Positions 12,756-23,607 of a stretch of DNA of 64,000 bases are shown here, piece after piece (the first letter of the stretch is position 1; the number at the start of each line of letters is the position of its first letter). The position numbers and the translations under genes are program-made. The notes under the pieces were generated by a model. The model did no database searches. It was not told the origin of the DNA and saw only the letters and a program-made list of their open reading frames with translations. Source of the stretch: Combretum micranthum (Eukaryota; Streptophyta; Magnoliopsida; Myrtales; Combretaceae); NCBI GenBank assembly GCA_024138025.1, contig JAMXBD010000426.1:372001-436000 (forward strand), written 5' to 3'.

Positions 12756-12844
12756 CTGAGCTTTCAAGAGGCATTGCGATCTTCTTCATCGTAATTAAGA
12801 TCCGACAGCAGGTACATCAGATCTTCTCTCTTCAAATTTCCAAC
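12756..12844 (-). other. Upstream exon of exonuclease gene with candidate start codons
   Basis: On the minus strand an acceptor (GATGCAG, 12851-12845) precedes this 89-nt exon, and a donor (CTCAG|GTTTT) ends it at 12756. It holds ATGs at about 12820, 12790 and 12775. The frame MKKIAMPLESS is open to the donor, but joining to the AAACC acceptor edge at 11626 puts it one base out of phase with the exonuclease frame. The third frame meets TGA before the donor. Either the start lies downstream at 11532, or the reading frame is broken just after the junction. Confidence 0.55.
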
Positions 12845-12955
12845 CTGCATCAAAAAATCCACAAAGATTAACCTAATTCAATTCAACAACTCCACAACCA
12901 AAATGAGGGAAAACAAATAAGAGCAATAGGTTAGAGAGAGAATGCAATGCAATAC

Positions 12956-13050
12956 CGGGTGCAAAATTGTGAGAGAGAGGAGTGAGATTTTGTTAGAGAG
13001 AGGGAGAGAGTAGTAGTAGAGAGAGAAGACAGAAAGAGAGCGAGAGATAA
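12956..13050 (-). other. 5' UTR first exon, pyrimidine-rich
   Basis: On the minus strand this is almost pure CT repeat, typical of plant leaders, and ends in a donor ACCCG|GTATT at 12956. A short 111-bp intron (12955-12845) follows. The 5' boundary is estimated from the promoter sequence, not seen. Confidence 0.5.
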
Positions 13051-13051
13051 T

Positions 13052-13068
13052 CTATTATTTATTTATTT
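13052..13068 (-). promoter_or_regulatory. Candidate TATA-type promoter element of exonuclease gene
   Basis: On the minus strand AAATAAATAAATAATAG lies just upstream of the CT-rich leader. The position fits a TATA-like element, but the region is AT-rich and the match is not exact. Confidence 0.3.
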
Positions 13069-13099
13069 ACATTGCTTGTGTCAGTTAAAAAGAGAGCGG

Positions 13100-14479
13100 T
13101 TTAGTTATTAAATAGAAAAGAAAAAAAAAGGAAGAGTAGGGCCTACGAAAGTATTTATTTTATGTAGTACACGTGTTGAGAATATAGTGGGTAATAGGAG
13201 TTTGGCTCGGGGAAGATATTTCTGTGAATTTACCATGCTTTTGTATAGTACAGATTTTTCATTTGAGGTTCTTGTTATATTAAGGAAATTAAAAAAAAAA
13301 AAAACTTAACTAACAAAAATTCTTTGTATCCACTTTCTAGGGGATTGAAGAAAAAATAATAACGTTTTAAAAAAATTTCATCCTATTCCATAAAAAATAA
13401 TACTAAAAATAAATAAATTGATCTTATTATTTTAAGAGGCAGGATTATAAATAGCCGATCTCATCTCTTCAAAAAATAAGATTAAGATGGATAAACAAAC
13501 TTTATAGTGATCTTTCTCTTAAAGAGCTAGTGTATCACAACATTATAAGAGACAATCAATTTGTCTGTTTCTAGAATTGTTTTTTGTTTAGCAAAAGTCA
13601 TGTAATTTTTTTAAAATGTTATTATTTTTTTTCCTTAATCCCTTTCTTGGATTGTATATATTAACATGTATAGTTACTAATTAACTCTTAAATTTTATCT
13701 AACTATTTTTCTAAAATCTTAAGATTTACTAATATAAAATATATTTACAACCTTTTTTGTCTAAAAACAATTTAAATTACTTTTAAAAAATACATATAAA
13801 GTATACCATATAAATAAGAAATCAACGTGTGGTATAAAAACAAAATATTTATTATTTGTGAGCTTCTTTAAGCATGGAAGCATGTAAAAAAAATATTAAA
13901 ATGTATAGTTATCAAAAGAATTAAAAGCATTTTTGAGGAAAAAAATTGCAAAAAGTTTAGGGAAATCTTTTAAAAGATGATTCACCAATTTTAAAAGATT
14001 TCTTTCATTTTACTTGCTCCTTATTTTCCTCTTTTCGAAGTAACGTTTACGATTAGTAGCTGTAATTTTTTTCTTTCCAAAGATAACGTTTACGACCATT
14101 AGTTGTAATTTTCCACTTTTTAAGTATAACGCTTACTTTGACGAAAAAAAGAAAGTATAACGCTTACAACGTAGTTGTAATTGTATTTAGAAAAAAATAA
14201 AAATAAAGATAAAAGCAACTATACGAGGAAAAAAAAGACAAACTTCTAGTATTCTATAAAGATGTATAATTTAGTATTAAATTTGAGTTTAAATGAAAAT
14301 ATCAATGTCATCTCAATTGAAAAACTTAGCTTAAGTTGTATACTTATAACCTAATTTTAGAACGTGACTGGATAAACCAGTTATATCCATTCTATTACCA
14401 CAATTGAAAAAAAAATACCCAAATACAATAAAATTGACACATATCATAATGAAACAAAGTTCTCATATTTAAACAAACA
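13100..14479. other. AT-rich intergenic DNA
   Basis: Long A and T tracts, no open frame of interest, no recognised repeat family. The phrase TAACGTTTACGA or TATAACGCTTAC recurs several times between 14040 and 14175. Confidence 0.5.
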
Positions 14480-15620
14480 TAGCACACTACGATAAAGCTA
14501 TTATATACAATAATCGGACATGCTACGAGACTTACCATAATCCGACACTTCTATCATGTACCAAAATTAAGCAAAAGTATCATAATCTAATGAAGTTACC
14601 ATCTTGAAAATATAATGTAAAATTAACCTACCAGAATACAATATTCTACAACAATATAGTAATTTTACGACATACCAGATTAAGACAAAATTATCATAAT
14701 CCAACTAACTTACCACCTAGAAAAAATGATCTAAAATCAACTTATCAAAATATGACTATTCTACCACAATACATCAATAGTACGAGATGCCAAAATCAAA
14801 TAATATTATCATAATCCGATAAACTTATCACCTAGATAATATGATGTAAAATTAACCTAGCATAATATATACAACTATTGTACCATAATACAATAATTCC
14901 ACAACATATCAAATTAAGACAGTATTATATAATCTAATAAACTTACCACCTATGATGTAACGTTAACCTACAAGAATACGACTAGTCTAACACAATATAA
15001 CAATTGTACAATGTATCAGATTAAAACAAAATTACCATGATCTAACAAATTTACCACCTGAAAAATATGATGTAAAATCAACTTACCAGAATACGACTAT
15101 TCTACTATAATACAACGGTTGTACGAGATACGAAAATCAGATAATATTACCATAATCCAACAAACTTACTACATAGAAAATATGATGTAAAATTAACCTA
15201 CCAGAATACAACTATCATATCACAATACAACAATTGTACGACATACTAGATTAAGACAAAATTACCATAAGCTGACAAACTTACCATCTTAAAAATATGA
15301 TGTAAAATCAACTTACCAAAATACGATCATTTTACCACAATATAACAATTATACGAGGTACCAAAATTACAAAAAATTACCATAATTCCACGAACTTACC
15401 ATCTAGAAAATATGATGTAAAATCAACTTACCATAATATGATTATTCTACCATAATACAACAATTTCACGACATACTAGATTAAGACAAAATTACCATAA
15501 TCTAACAAACTTACCACCTATAGAATATGATGCAAAATTAACTTACCAGAATACGACTATTCCACCATAATACAATAATTATACGAGATACCAAAATCAC
15601 ATCATATTTCTAGAAAACAA
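14480..15620. repeat. 115-bp tandem array with 230-bp higher-order dimer
   Basis: A key string, ATGTAAAATTAAC or ATGTAAAATCAAC, starts at 14615, 14729, 14844, 14955, 15070, 15185, 15300, 15415 and 15530, a period of 115 bp (one interval is 111). Two unit types alternate. Type A carries ACGACATAC-AGATTAAGACAA; type B carries ACGAGATACCAAAATCA. The order from 14500 is B A B A A B A B A B, so the dimer is broken once, at the A-A junction near 14955. No coding function is seen. Confidence 0.85.
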
Positions 15621-15639
15621 AGTCACCATGGCATAGGGA

Positions 15640-16135
15640 TAAATAGTACGACACGTAAACAATATTTACCAGTACTAATATGATGCACTCGCCACAACGC
15701 GACAACTTATAAGAATCCTACAAAATTACCACATGCCATAATCAAACAAGCTTATTAGGTGCAAATAACTTACCACTCTCAAAAGTAAATGTACAATCAA
15801 CTTATCAAAATATGACAAACTTACCGGGATTCGAGAAAATATCACATACTACAATCGAATGAACTTACCAGAATGCAACAAACTTACCACAATATGATGA
15901 TAAAGAGTATGACATGTGAACAATACCAATAGGCTACACTTAGCACAATGTGACAAACTTACTAGAATCTAATGAAAATACCACATACTATAATTGGACA
16001 AACTTACCAAAATACGACGAACTTACTATTTCTAAAAGTTAGTATATAGATTAACCCACAATAATATAACAGATTTACCAAAATCCAACAAATTGACCAC
16101 CAACTACAGTAGAATGAACTTATTAGAATATGACG
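15640..16135. repeat. Second diverged repeat, about 255-bp period, two copies
   Basis: Segments starting near 15648 (TACGACACGTAAACAATA) and 15907 (TATGACATGTGAACAATA) align over about 250 bp and include TAAGAATCCTACAAAAT / TAGAATCTAATGAAAAT. Wording is related to the adjacent 115-bp array (ACTTACCA, AATACGAC), suggesting common origin. The array is interrupted at 16135 by a copia element and resumes at 20739. Confidence 0.6.
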
Positions 16136-16372
16136 TAAAAGTGTTTTGAAACCACCACATAATTTTATGGTAAGAGCCTTTCATATATATATATATATAT
16201 ATATATTTACGGATGGTATAAGAGAATAAATACACATAAATATTGATTACAAAATAAATGAAAGAATCAGCCATTCAAACTCCTATAAATGATTGGTCAA
16301 AGGGTACATTTAATTGAGGGTCAAAGAATGCATTTATAATATACATTAGATTAAGGCAGAGCATCCTCAATA
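16136..16372 (-). repeat. 3' LTR of copia element 1
   Basis: In plus orientation it begins TAAAAGTGTTTTGAAACC and ends CATCCTCAATA; its partner at 20498 begins TGAAAGTGTTTTG and ends AACA. The canonical TG...CA termini are preserved only in the partner, implying point decay here. It contains an (AT)n run at about 16182-16206. Confidence 0.9.
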
Positions 16373-17112
16373 CCCCCCCGCAAGCTAAGCGTCGGATTTG
16401 AGCAGATGTGAAGCTTAGAGTGGAAAAATTGAAAAAGAGGCCGAGGTATACTTTTGGTGAAGATATCGGCAACCTGTAAGTGAGAGGGCACATACTGAGT
16501 GCGAAGTTTACCATCAACAACAAGTTCATGAAGAAAATGGTAGTCTAACTCGACATGCTTAGCTCGCTTGTGAGAGATGGGGTTAGAACTCATAAAAATT
16601 GCATTTTTGTTGTCATAGAGAAGAACAAGTTGTTGTAGAAGAGAAATTCTAAGGTCACGAAGAAGATGCGCGAGCCAGAGAAGTTCAGCGGCAGTGAGAG
16701 CGAGGCCACGATACTCAGACTCACAGCTTGAACGAGAAACAGTAGGTTGCTTCTTGGCACTCCAAGAAACCAAGTTGTTCCCAAGGAAAATAGAATAACC
16801 AGAAGTAGAGCGACGATTGTCAAGACATCCTACCCAGTCAGCATCAGAGTAAGCAACTAAAGCACTAGGAGCAGCAGATGGACTAAAAGTGAGGCCAAAA
16901 TGCAGTGTGCCCTTAACATAGCGAAGAATGCGTTTCACAGCAAGAAAATGGTCTTCAGTTGAAGAGTGCAAAAATTGACTGACAAAGTTTATGGCGTAAG
17001 CAATATCGGGACGCGTGATAGTTAAATACTGGAGAGCACCAACTAGAGAGCGGTAAAAAGTGGGATCCGAAAACAGAGGATCGTCAGAAGACAGGTGCTG
17101 AGAGATAACCAT
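16351..17112 (-). pseudogene. Copia element 1: RNase H and end of reverse transcriptase
   Basis: A 253-codon open piece carries the copia RT-to-RNase H region: SLVGALQYLTITRPDIAYA near its start, then YSDADWVGC, SRSSCESEYRGLA and finally ADIFTKSIPRPLF. These are the acidic catalytic and C-terminal signatures of copia RNase H, which degrades the RNA strand of the RNA-DNA hybrid. The C-terminus overlaps the 3' LTR. It is intact in itself but severed from the upstream RT by stops near 17113-17148. Confidence 0.85.
16373..16381 (-). other. Polypurine tract of copia element 1
   Basis: On the minus strand GCGGGGGGG directly precedes the 3' LTR, the usual place for the plus-strand primer of reverse transcription. 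Confidence 0.7.
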
Positions 17113-17148
17113 GGGGGTGTGAACAAGCTTGCTGTCAAGTAACTGAGC

Positions 17149-17963
17149 TCATGTGAGAATATCCTGTGCATATTTGAGCTGACTGATAAATAGACCATCA
17201 ATGGTGGATGTAGCTTCTAGACCAAGAAAGTAACTAAGAGAACCCAAATCCTTAGTAGCAAACTCAGAATGAAGCTTACGAATAAATCTATCAAGAAGAG
17301 AAGAGTTATTGCCTGTAATAATGATGTCATCAACATAAAGGAGCAAAAAATAATGTCAGACTGCTTGTGAAAGACAAAAAGTGATGTGTCGGCACGACTG
17401 GAATAAAAACCAAGTTGAATAAGAAAAGAGCTAAGTCGTTGAAACCAGCACGAGGAGCTTGTTTGAGACCATAAAGAGCTTTCTTCAACTGACAAACATG
17501 ATTGGGAAAGCGAGGGTCAATATACCCGGGAGGCTGTTCCATAAATATAGGTTCAGTAAGATGACCATTAAGAAACGCATTCTTCACATCAAGTTGGGGA
17601 GAGGCCATTTGTTGGTCACAGCAAGAGAGAGTACAACACGAACAGTAGTAGCCTTGATAACGGGCTAAAAGTATAGTGTAGTCGAGACCAGGTACTGTGT
17701 ATAGCCTTTGGCAACAAGGCGGGCTTTGAGGCGCTCAATGGATCCATCAGGCAAGTATTTGGTACGAAACACCCATTTAGAGCCCACAATGTTGGTGTTG
17801 GCAGGTCGAGGGACCAAAATCCAAGCACAATTATTTTGCAGGGCTTGAACTTCTTCATCCATAACAGTGAGCTAAGCAGGATTCTTAGCAGCGGATTTAA
17901 ATCCTTTGGGCTCAGTAGATGCAAGGAGGGCAGAGAGAAGACTAGAGGAGCCCAAGAGAGCAA
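17149..17963 (-). pseudogene. Copia element 1: reverse transcriptase, frameshifted
   Basis: Three pieces in different frames together cover the reverse transcriptase. 17665-17862 has [12 protein letters not shown] and [10 protein letters not shown]; 17330-17608 has [11 protein letters not shown] and [16 protein letters not shown]; 17149-17346 has the active-site box [10 protein letters not shown] and SYFLGLE. At least two frameshifts and one lost segment separate them, so no active enzyme can be made. Confidence 0.85.
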
Positions 17964-18003
17964 AAATTGCCGGGTGGCAAGGTTTGAAAATACCAGCTTT
18001 AGC

Positions 18004-18957
18004 TCATGTAATCATGGAATGAGAGGCCATCGAAGTAGCCGCAGTAGAAACAGGAATAGGCAGCTCGGTAGGGAGCTCAAGAGAAGCGGAGCTAGGATCT
18101 GAGGGTGGCAAAGATGGACCTACAAGAGAATTATTAGCGTGCAAAGATTCATCCACTAGATCAGTACAAAGACCACACGAGTTAGATCCGGATTGTGTAA
18201 TGTGCTGGGGATAGGGCGCAGATAAAGATGGAAGCGCGTTTGTAGGGAGAAGACTTGGTTCCAGAAAATTTGAAAAGTGAAGGGACGATATAGATTGAGC
18301 TTGGGAGGTATTGAGGAAGGGAAAGTGAGTCTCATCAAATTGAGCATGTCGGGTGAAATAGATCCTAGAGGTGGTGGGGTCAAGACAACGGAACCCTTTA
18401 TAAGAGGGGCTGTAACCTATAAAAATGCAAGGAATACTGCAGGAGGAAAATTTGTTAGACATATAATCACGTAAAGAAGGATAAACATGACAACCAAATG
18501 AATGAAATTTTTCATAATTCGGAGAAGAACCATATAGAAGCTCAAAGGGAGACTTTCCTCCAAGAAGTGGTGTTGGCAAACGGTTGATGATGTAGGCCGC
18601 AGTGCTAAAGGCGTCAACCCAAAAACGAGGGGAGTGTGAGAGTGGAAAAAGTAGGGCCAAACTGGTTTCAGTCACATGACGGTGTTTTCTTTCTATGTGA
18701 CCGTTTTGGGCGGGAGTATATGGACAGGAAAGTTGATGATGAATGCCAAAAGTATGAAGATGAGTTTTAAAGCAATTGCTAGTAAATTCTACACCACCGT
18801 CACTTTGAAATATTTTTATACGAGCAGAATGTTGATTTTCCACAAATTTTTGAAATTGGATATAAGTATCATAAAAGTCAGATTTGAATTTTAATGGATA
18901 AAGCCAAGTGAAACGAGAATAATCATCAATAAATAAAACATAGTAGGCAAAACCCAA
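18004..18957 (-). pseudogene. Copia element 1: integrase core and linker
   Basis: A 317-codon open piece holds the integrase catalytic core: the first Asp in LFIDDYSRFTW, the second in FQSDGGVEF, and the Glu in PAQNGHIERKHRH, i.e. a complete D,D-35-E set. It then continues through FHSFGCHVYP, FIGYSPSYKGFRC and a Ser/Pro-rich linker to RT. The zinc-binding N-terminal segment is upstream, out of frame, with CDTCRLA visible near 19045-19075. Integrase joins element cDNA to target DNA. Confidence 0.88.
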
Positions 18958-19253
18958 ATTTGATTTTACGAGTCACAATGAAGAAAATCTAAAACATTAG
19001 ATGATCGACGTTAGTTACGAGAATAAGGCAAACGATGATTTTTTGCAAGTCGGCATGTATCACATAATGTAGGAGATGGTAATAAAAAAGTAAGATGAAG
19101 CCGTCCTTTTTTATTCAAAAAGGAAATAACATATGGTTTATATGTCTAAGGCGAGCATGCCATAATTCATATGAAGCATGAAGAGATTTATTTTTAAGGA
19201 CAGAAATAAAAGCGGAATGTCCACGCTCTAACACATATAAGCCTCCATCTCGT

Positions 19254-19777
19254 TTACGGTTGCCACCACCCGTCCCGTTTGACGATCCTGAATAATGAAA
19301 AAATCATTGGTAAAAGTAAAGGATAACGAAAATCATATGTTAATTTACTAATGGACAAAAGATTTTTTGTGAGGTGAGGGACAACTAAAATGTCTAACAG
19401 ATGAAGATTTGGGGAAGGAGAAATTTGACCAGTGTGGGTAATGGGTAGAGACGCACCATTTCCGACAATCACACAATCCTTACCCGTGTAGTTAGTGGAT
19501 TGGTCCAAAGTGGAGGAAGCTGGAGTCATATGGGCCGAAGCTCCTGTGTCCAAGAACCAGTCGGAAGCGTCACTTCCAGACACAGAGCATGAAGTGGTGA
19601 AGGCTTCGGCAAGTTGTGCTGATTGGTCATGTTGATGCCGATCGTAGCGTTGCCTGCACCGATCAGCATAGTGGCCTTCCAAGCGGCAGATCTGGCACTG
19701 TGGCGGACGACGACCTTGAGTGGGTTAGGCACGGCCATTTCCACGGCTACGTCTGAAGCGAGAGTGGCCACCCCCAC
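19254..19777 (-). pseudogene. Copia element 1: gag zinc knuckle and aspartic protease
   Basis: Overlapping frames give the CCHC knuckle (CQICRLEGHYADRC) and, in the next 30 codons, the protease active site DWFLDTGASAHMT. Later LLDILVVPHLTKNLLSISKL matches the usual end of the protease domain. A stop interrupts the RGRGG-type basic stretch just upstream of the knuckle, and the frame shifts again near 19300. Confidence 0.82.
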
Positions 19778-19787
19778 ATTGAGAAGA

Positions 19788-20413
19788 TCATTGGTGTGGT
19801 GAATGCTGCAACTGAAGGTGCCGGAGTCTCAAGAGATTTTTGAAAGAGTTCAAAACTCTCAGCCTTGGATACAAGATCCGGGAAGCAAGGAAGAGGCATT
19901 TGTGCCATCTGGACAGTAGAGAAACTGGAGAAATCGGGTCCGAACCACGAAGAAACCAGTGAACTTTGTCAGTTTCATCAACAGGGCGACCAATGGCATG
20001 AAGTTGATCGCAAACGGCCTTGAAGGCACGGGCATAGGCAGTGACTGGACGAGTGCCGCGCTTCATCAATTGGAGTCATCTTTGAGGCGTATTTCTTGGG
20101 CTTTGGAGCGGTGGCTGAAGGTATTTTCGAGAGCGGTCCAGACCTCGCGGGATGTAGAGAAGCCGACAGCTTCAACCATAGCTTCCTCTATGAGAGAGGA
20201 GAGGAGAAGGCTTAGGAGACATTGATCGGTGGCTTTCCATGCCAAGTGTTTAGCATTTGGTGTTGAAGAGGTAGGAGGATCAAATGGAGGTAGCGGCTCA
20301 AGGGTACCATCCACATGACCCAGTAGACTTTGGCTCTCAAGAAGAGGAAGAAGTTGGCTCTTCCATAAGAGGTAGTTAGAGGAGGTGAGTTTGATTGTGA
20401 CCATGTGAATCAT
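19788..20413 (-). pseudogene. Copia element 1: gag (capsid) region, frameshifted
   Basis: The N-terminal piece (20413-20066) carries LTSSNYLLWKSQLLPLLES and ends in SHRSKAQEIRLKDD; the next piece, in another frame (20069-19788), carries AYARAFKAVCDQLHAIGRP and WFLRG. These are typical of copia gag, which forms the particle in which reverse transcription occurs. A one-base shift near 20066-20069 separates the pieces. Confidence 0.82.
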
Positions 20414-20486
20414 GGTGTTGAAGGAAGGAGGGTGGGAGAAGAATCAGAGGCCATTTGGGGATCGTGGGATGTTAATCCTAATTATG

Positions 20487-20497
20487 CTCTGATACCA
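20487..20497 (-). other. Primer-binding site of copia element 1
   Basis: On the minus strand TGGTATCAGAG immediately follows the 5' LTR, complementary to the 3' end of initiator tRNA-Met. Confidence 0.85.
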
Positions 20498-20733
20498 TGA
20501 AAGTGTTTTGAAACCACCACACAATTTTGTGGTGAGAACCTTTCATATATATATATATATATATATGTTTACAGATGTATAAGAGAATAAATACACATAA
20601 ATGTTGATTACAAAATAAATGAAAAAAATCAGCCATTAAACTCCTATAAATGATTGATCAAAGGGTGCATTCAATTAAGGGTCAAAGAATGCATTTATGG
20701 TACGTTTTAGATTAAGGCAGAGAATCCTTAACA
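20498..20733 (-). repeat. 5' LTR of copia element 1
   Basis: 236 bp, plus orientation TGAAAGTGTTTTG to TCCTTAACA, with TG/CA termini intact. It differs from the 3' LTR at scattered positions and in AT-run length, so the insertion is not recent. Confidence 0.9.
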
Positions 20734-20738
20734 CGACG

Positions 20739-20927
20739 AACTCAACTTTAACAATAATGCGACCAACTTACTATAATTTGACCAACCTTTTTTTTACCGA
20801 CTTGCTGATATAACAAAGATCAGTTGGCATGTACATATGATTTCTAAAAAAAAAAAAAATCTATTTTTTATATAAATTTTGCCACAAGTATATGTGTATG
20901 TATATGACTTATATATTATAATATATG
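20739..20927. repeat. Continuation of interrupted repeat, then AT-rich spacer
   Basis: AACTCAACTTTAACAATAATGCGACCAACTTACTATAATTTGACC resumes the wording of the repeat left of the copia element (for example ACTTACTATAA). The match fades by about 20800 into AT-rich DNA. No run longer than 20 bases is needed to see the shared ACTTACTAT phrase. Confidence 0.5.
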
Positions 20928-22463
20928 TGTTGGTCTCGAAAATAATCAAGAAGGGGGGTTGAATTGATTATATTAGAAAATTAAAATTTTTGCCTTTTAA
21001 AAACAATCCCATTTGATTTTAAGTTAAGAGAACAATATGAACAATTAAACAGCAATAAAATAAACTGTGGAAATATAAATAGAGAAGGGATAAGAAGATC
21101 AGGCAGATATTTATAGTGGTTCCGCATTATGCATCAGTCCACTCTTCCAGCTCCGAGCCGAGAACCCTGATATCCTTCGGGCTTGTTCCACTATATCCAA
21201 CCAAAACAAATTACAAGCTTGTACAATTCTCTCTGCTCGATTCTCACAGCTATCCTCTAGCCACAACCGATCTACAGAGTCTAAACTTGTAACTTAACTA
21301 TCAAAAGAGAAGGCAACAACAAGTTCCTTCTATACAAGATAAAATATCGAAATCACAAAGCTAAAGAATGAAAGCTAAGAGATCAGCTCTCTTGTTGAAC
21401 CATAAGAAAAATTATCAATATTCTAGGCAAAATGAAACTTCTGGGTTTTGTTCTGTAATTCTGGGTAAGAAAAAATAGCTTCTTTTTTTGTGCGTGAATA
21501 GTATCAGCTCCTTCTTTTTTTTCTTTTTCCTTCGATTTCTTTTTCTTTTTCTCTCTCTGTGTAACTCATATATCCTTCATCTTCTTATAACGTTCAAGTA
21601 CTTGTTTGGAGGATAGATTCATATTCCAAATATCTCGGCTAAAATCTATTCTTCCTTATCCGTTTTTCAAATTCAAATTCTGTTGTGATCTTCAAAATTG
21701 GTTGCAAGTTGTGGATGGGCTTTTCCTTGTATTCCTCGGATGAAATCTTGTGAGCTTTATCCTTTTTCAAATTCAAATTCTATAACGGAAGGATGATGAT
21801 AAGCCTTGTTTGATTTTCGTAAAAAAAAATCTAGTTGTTATTTGTTATTGTTGTTCATCGTGATCTTCTTCCTCATCCTATCCAAGATAACATTTATCTT
21901 CTTTTTAATCTTCTAGACAAAATCCCATGAAAATAGATGTCTTGGACATTATAGATACTGATAAATCACTTATCTTGAAGGAGAAAACTGTGTGGAATCG
22001 ATCCAAACAAAGTCTGGTACTATTCATGAAGATTTCCATCGTTGAAGACATTGATGAGAGAGAAACTTTGATGAAAACATTAAATCCCCTTGGATTAAAC
22101 CAACTTAAGTGGAATAAATGAGTATATTACCCAAATAAACTCATTTACTCGGAGCTAGGTCTTTAAGATTCGTTTTTGTACCGAACTGGAATGATTTGCA
22201 TCAAGTTAAAAAAGATGAACAGTGAAAATCACGTGATATAGAGCTGCTGTCAAAAGTGCAGTGAAAGGTTCTGTAAAAGGTTCTGGATTTCTGGAAAAAT
22301 TCTTTATCCTTAACGCAACCTTCCGGAAAACATTATGGATTCCGAATACTTCTCATCATATTTCTTCTTTCTCTTTAACTTGATACTACACACTTAATGA
22401 AATCATTAGTTATCACTTTTACTCTTTTATTATCATCAAAACCTATTTTAAGAGAATCTAACA
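20928..22463 (-). mobile_element. Solo LTR, copia type, 1536 bp, perfect TSD
   Basis: In element orientation (minus) it starts TGTTAGATTCTCTTAAAATA and ends CGAGACCAACA. The 5-bp flanks are ATATG on both sides (20923-20927 and 22464-22468), a perfect target duplication, and there is no primer site or polypurine tract beside it. It is therefore a complete solo LTR produced by recombination between two LTRs. The phrases GTTTTGATGATAAT near its start and TCAACCCCCCTTCTTGAT near its end match LTRs of Tork/SIRE-type copia elements from memory. Confidence 0.85.
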
Positions 22464-22741
22464 ATATGTAGCATTATAATATAACAAAAATATATCTATA
22501 TATTTTAAATGTTAAATTTTCGTATAATATGATGTACATGCAAATACTATATATCATATAGGTGAAAAATGTAATACTGCAGTCCTACAGCATTTTGCAT
22601 ATTTATTCTTATATTTATTTAGCATAATATATATTCTTATGTGTATTATGTTGTAGTTTTTTATATTTTGTAGAAATATTTTTTGCACTCACACACACCT
22701 TGCTTAATATCTATATCAAATATAGACACATATATATGTTA

Positions 22742-23607
22742 TGTTGAACATGAGAGTTCAATGTAAGTTTTGATGAGACAATCTAGTGCACGATCAACTA
22801 TTAATTTATTGTAAACTACACTTAATTAGTCATGAATGTGTGTGTGTGTGTTTTGTGCATGTTTATAGACTTTTTCTGTAGATTTTTAGAAAACAGGAGC
22901 ATGTCTAATGTTAAGTTGGGGGTCAAGTTTAGGGCTTGACACATCAGAATTGCATGTTAAGGGTCCAGTCAATGGTCAAATTTAGGTTTCAACATATCAA
23001 GAGTTAGGGCTCGACATGTTCAAATTTGAGGCTCGAAGAGGCGTGCATATGAAAGGCTATCGTGGGTCAAGTTTAGGCGTGACAAGTAAGGCGTAAATAA
23101 CCTTTTAAGGTGCGACAAAGCTGATGTGGAAAAAAATAAAAGAGTGGTTGGAGTGTATTTAATGCATGGGAGATTGTAGACATTGTGTCTAACGGAACTT
23201 TTAATTTTAAAGGCTATTTATATACAAAGTTGAGAAGACCAAAGAGAGATCTTTTTTTAACATAAAACATACCTTACGAGCTCATTAACTACGATCTTAA
23301 ATTTCTTTGTTCACTTGTAAATAATTTGTAATTTTATCAAGAAAGAGAAAAACACTCTAGTGCTCAATTCTTATTAATTTGCTATCCATACAAAAGCACT
23401 TAGAGAGAGTAAGGAAATATTATATATTCTTGAGTTGTGTAATATTGCTCATCTTGAGCCAACTCTTTGAAATTAATATAGTTGTGGTGAAGACCTTGAA
23501 AGAGGCAATTTGGTAGACCATGGAAAGCAGGCAAAGGGCCGAACTCCACGTTAAATATCTGTCTTGCTTCTTCTCTTTATATCTTTTGTATTTATTATCT
23601 TTTTATC
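22742..23607 (+). repeat. Left LTR of Sirevirus-like element, first part
   Basis: Aligns with 33131-34007 of the right LTR, sharing for example GGGCTTGACACATCAGAATTG-type phrases and GAGAAAAACACTCTA. It stops at TTTTTATC where the 3.6-kb solo LTR begins; the remainder resumes at 27237. Confidence 0.88.

Larger units (their letters stand above)
16136..20733 (-). mobile_element. Full-length Ty1/copia LTR retrotransposon, 4.6 kb, inactivated
   Basis: Two LTRs of 237 and 236 bp bound a gag-pol region read on the minus strand in copia order (gag, protease, integrase, reverse transcriptase, RNase H). A primer-binding site matching initiator tRNA-Met adjoins the 5' LTR and a G-run polypurine tract adjoins the 3' LTR. 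The flanks TGACG (16131-16135) and CGACG (20734-20738) fit a 5-bp target duplication with one change. The gag wording suggests an Ale/Retrofit-type lineage, with low certainty. Frameshifts and stops split the ORF into at least seven pieces. Confidence 0.92.

Noticed and set aside
16182..16206. (AT)n runs at 16182-16206, 20546-20567 and 43973-43995 as separate findings
   Set aside because: Ordinary microsatellites; the first two are the same site in the paired LTRs.
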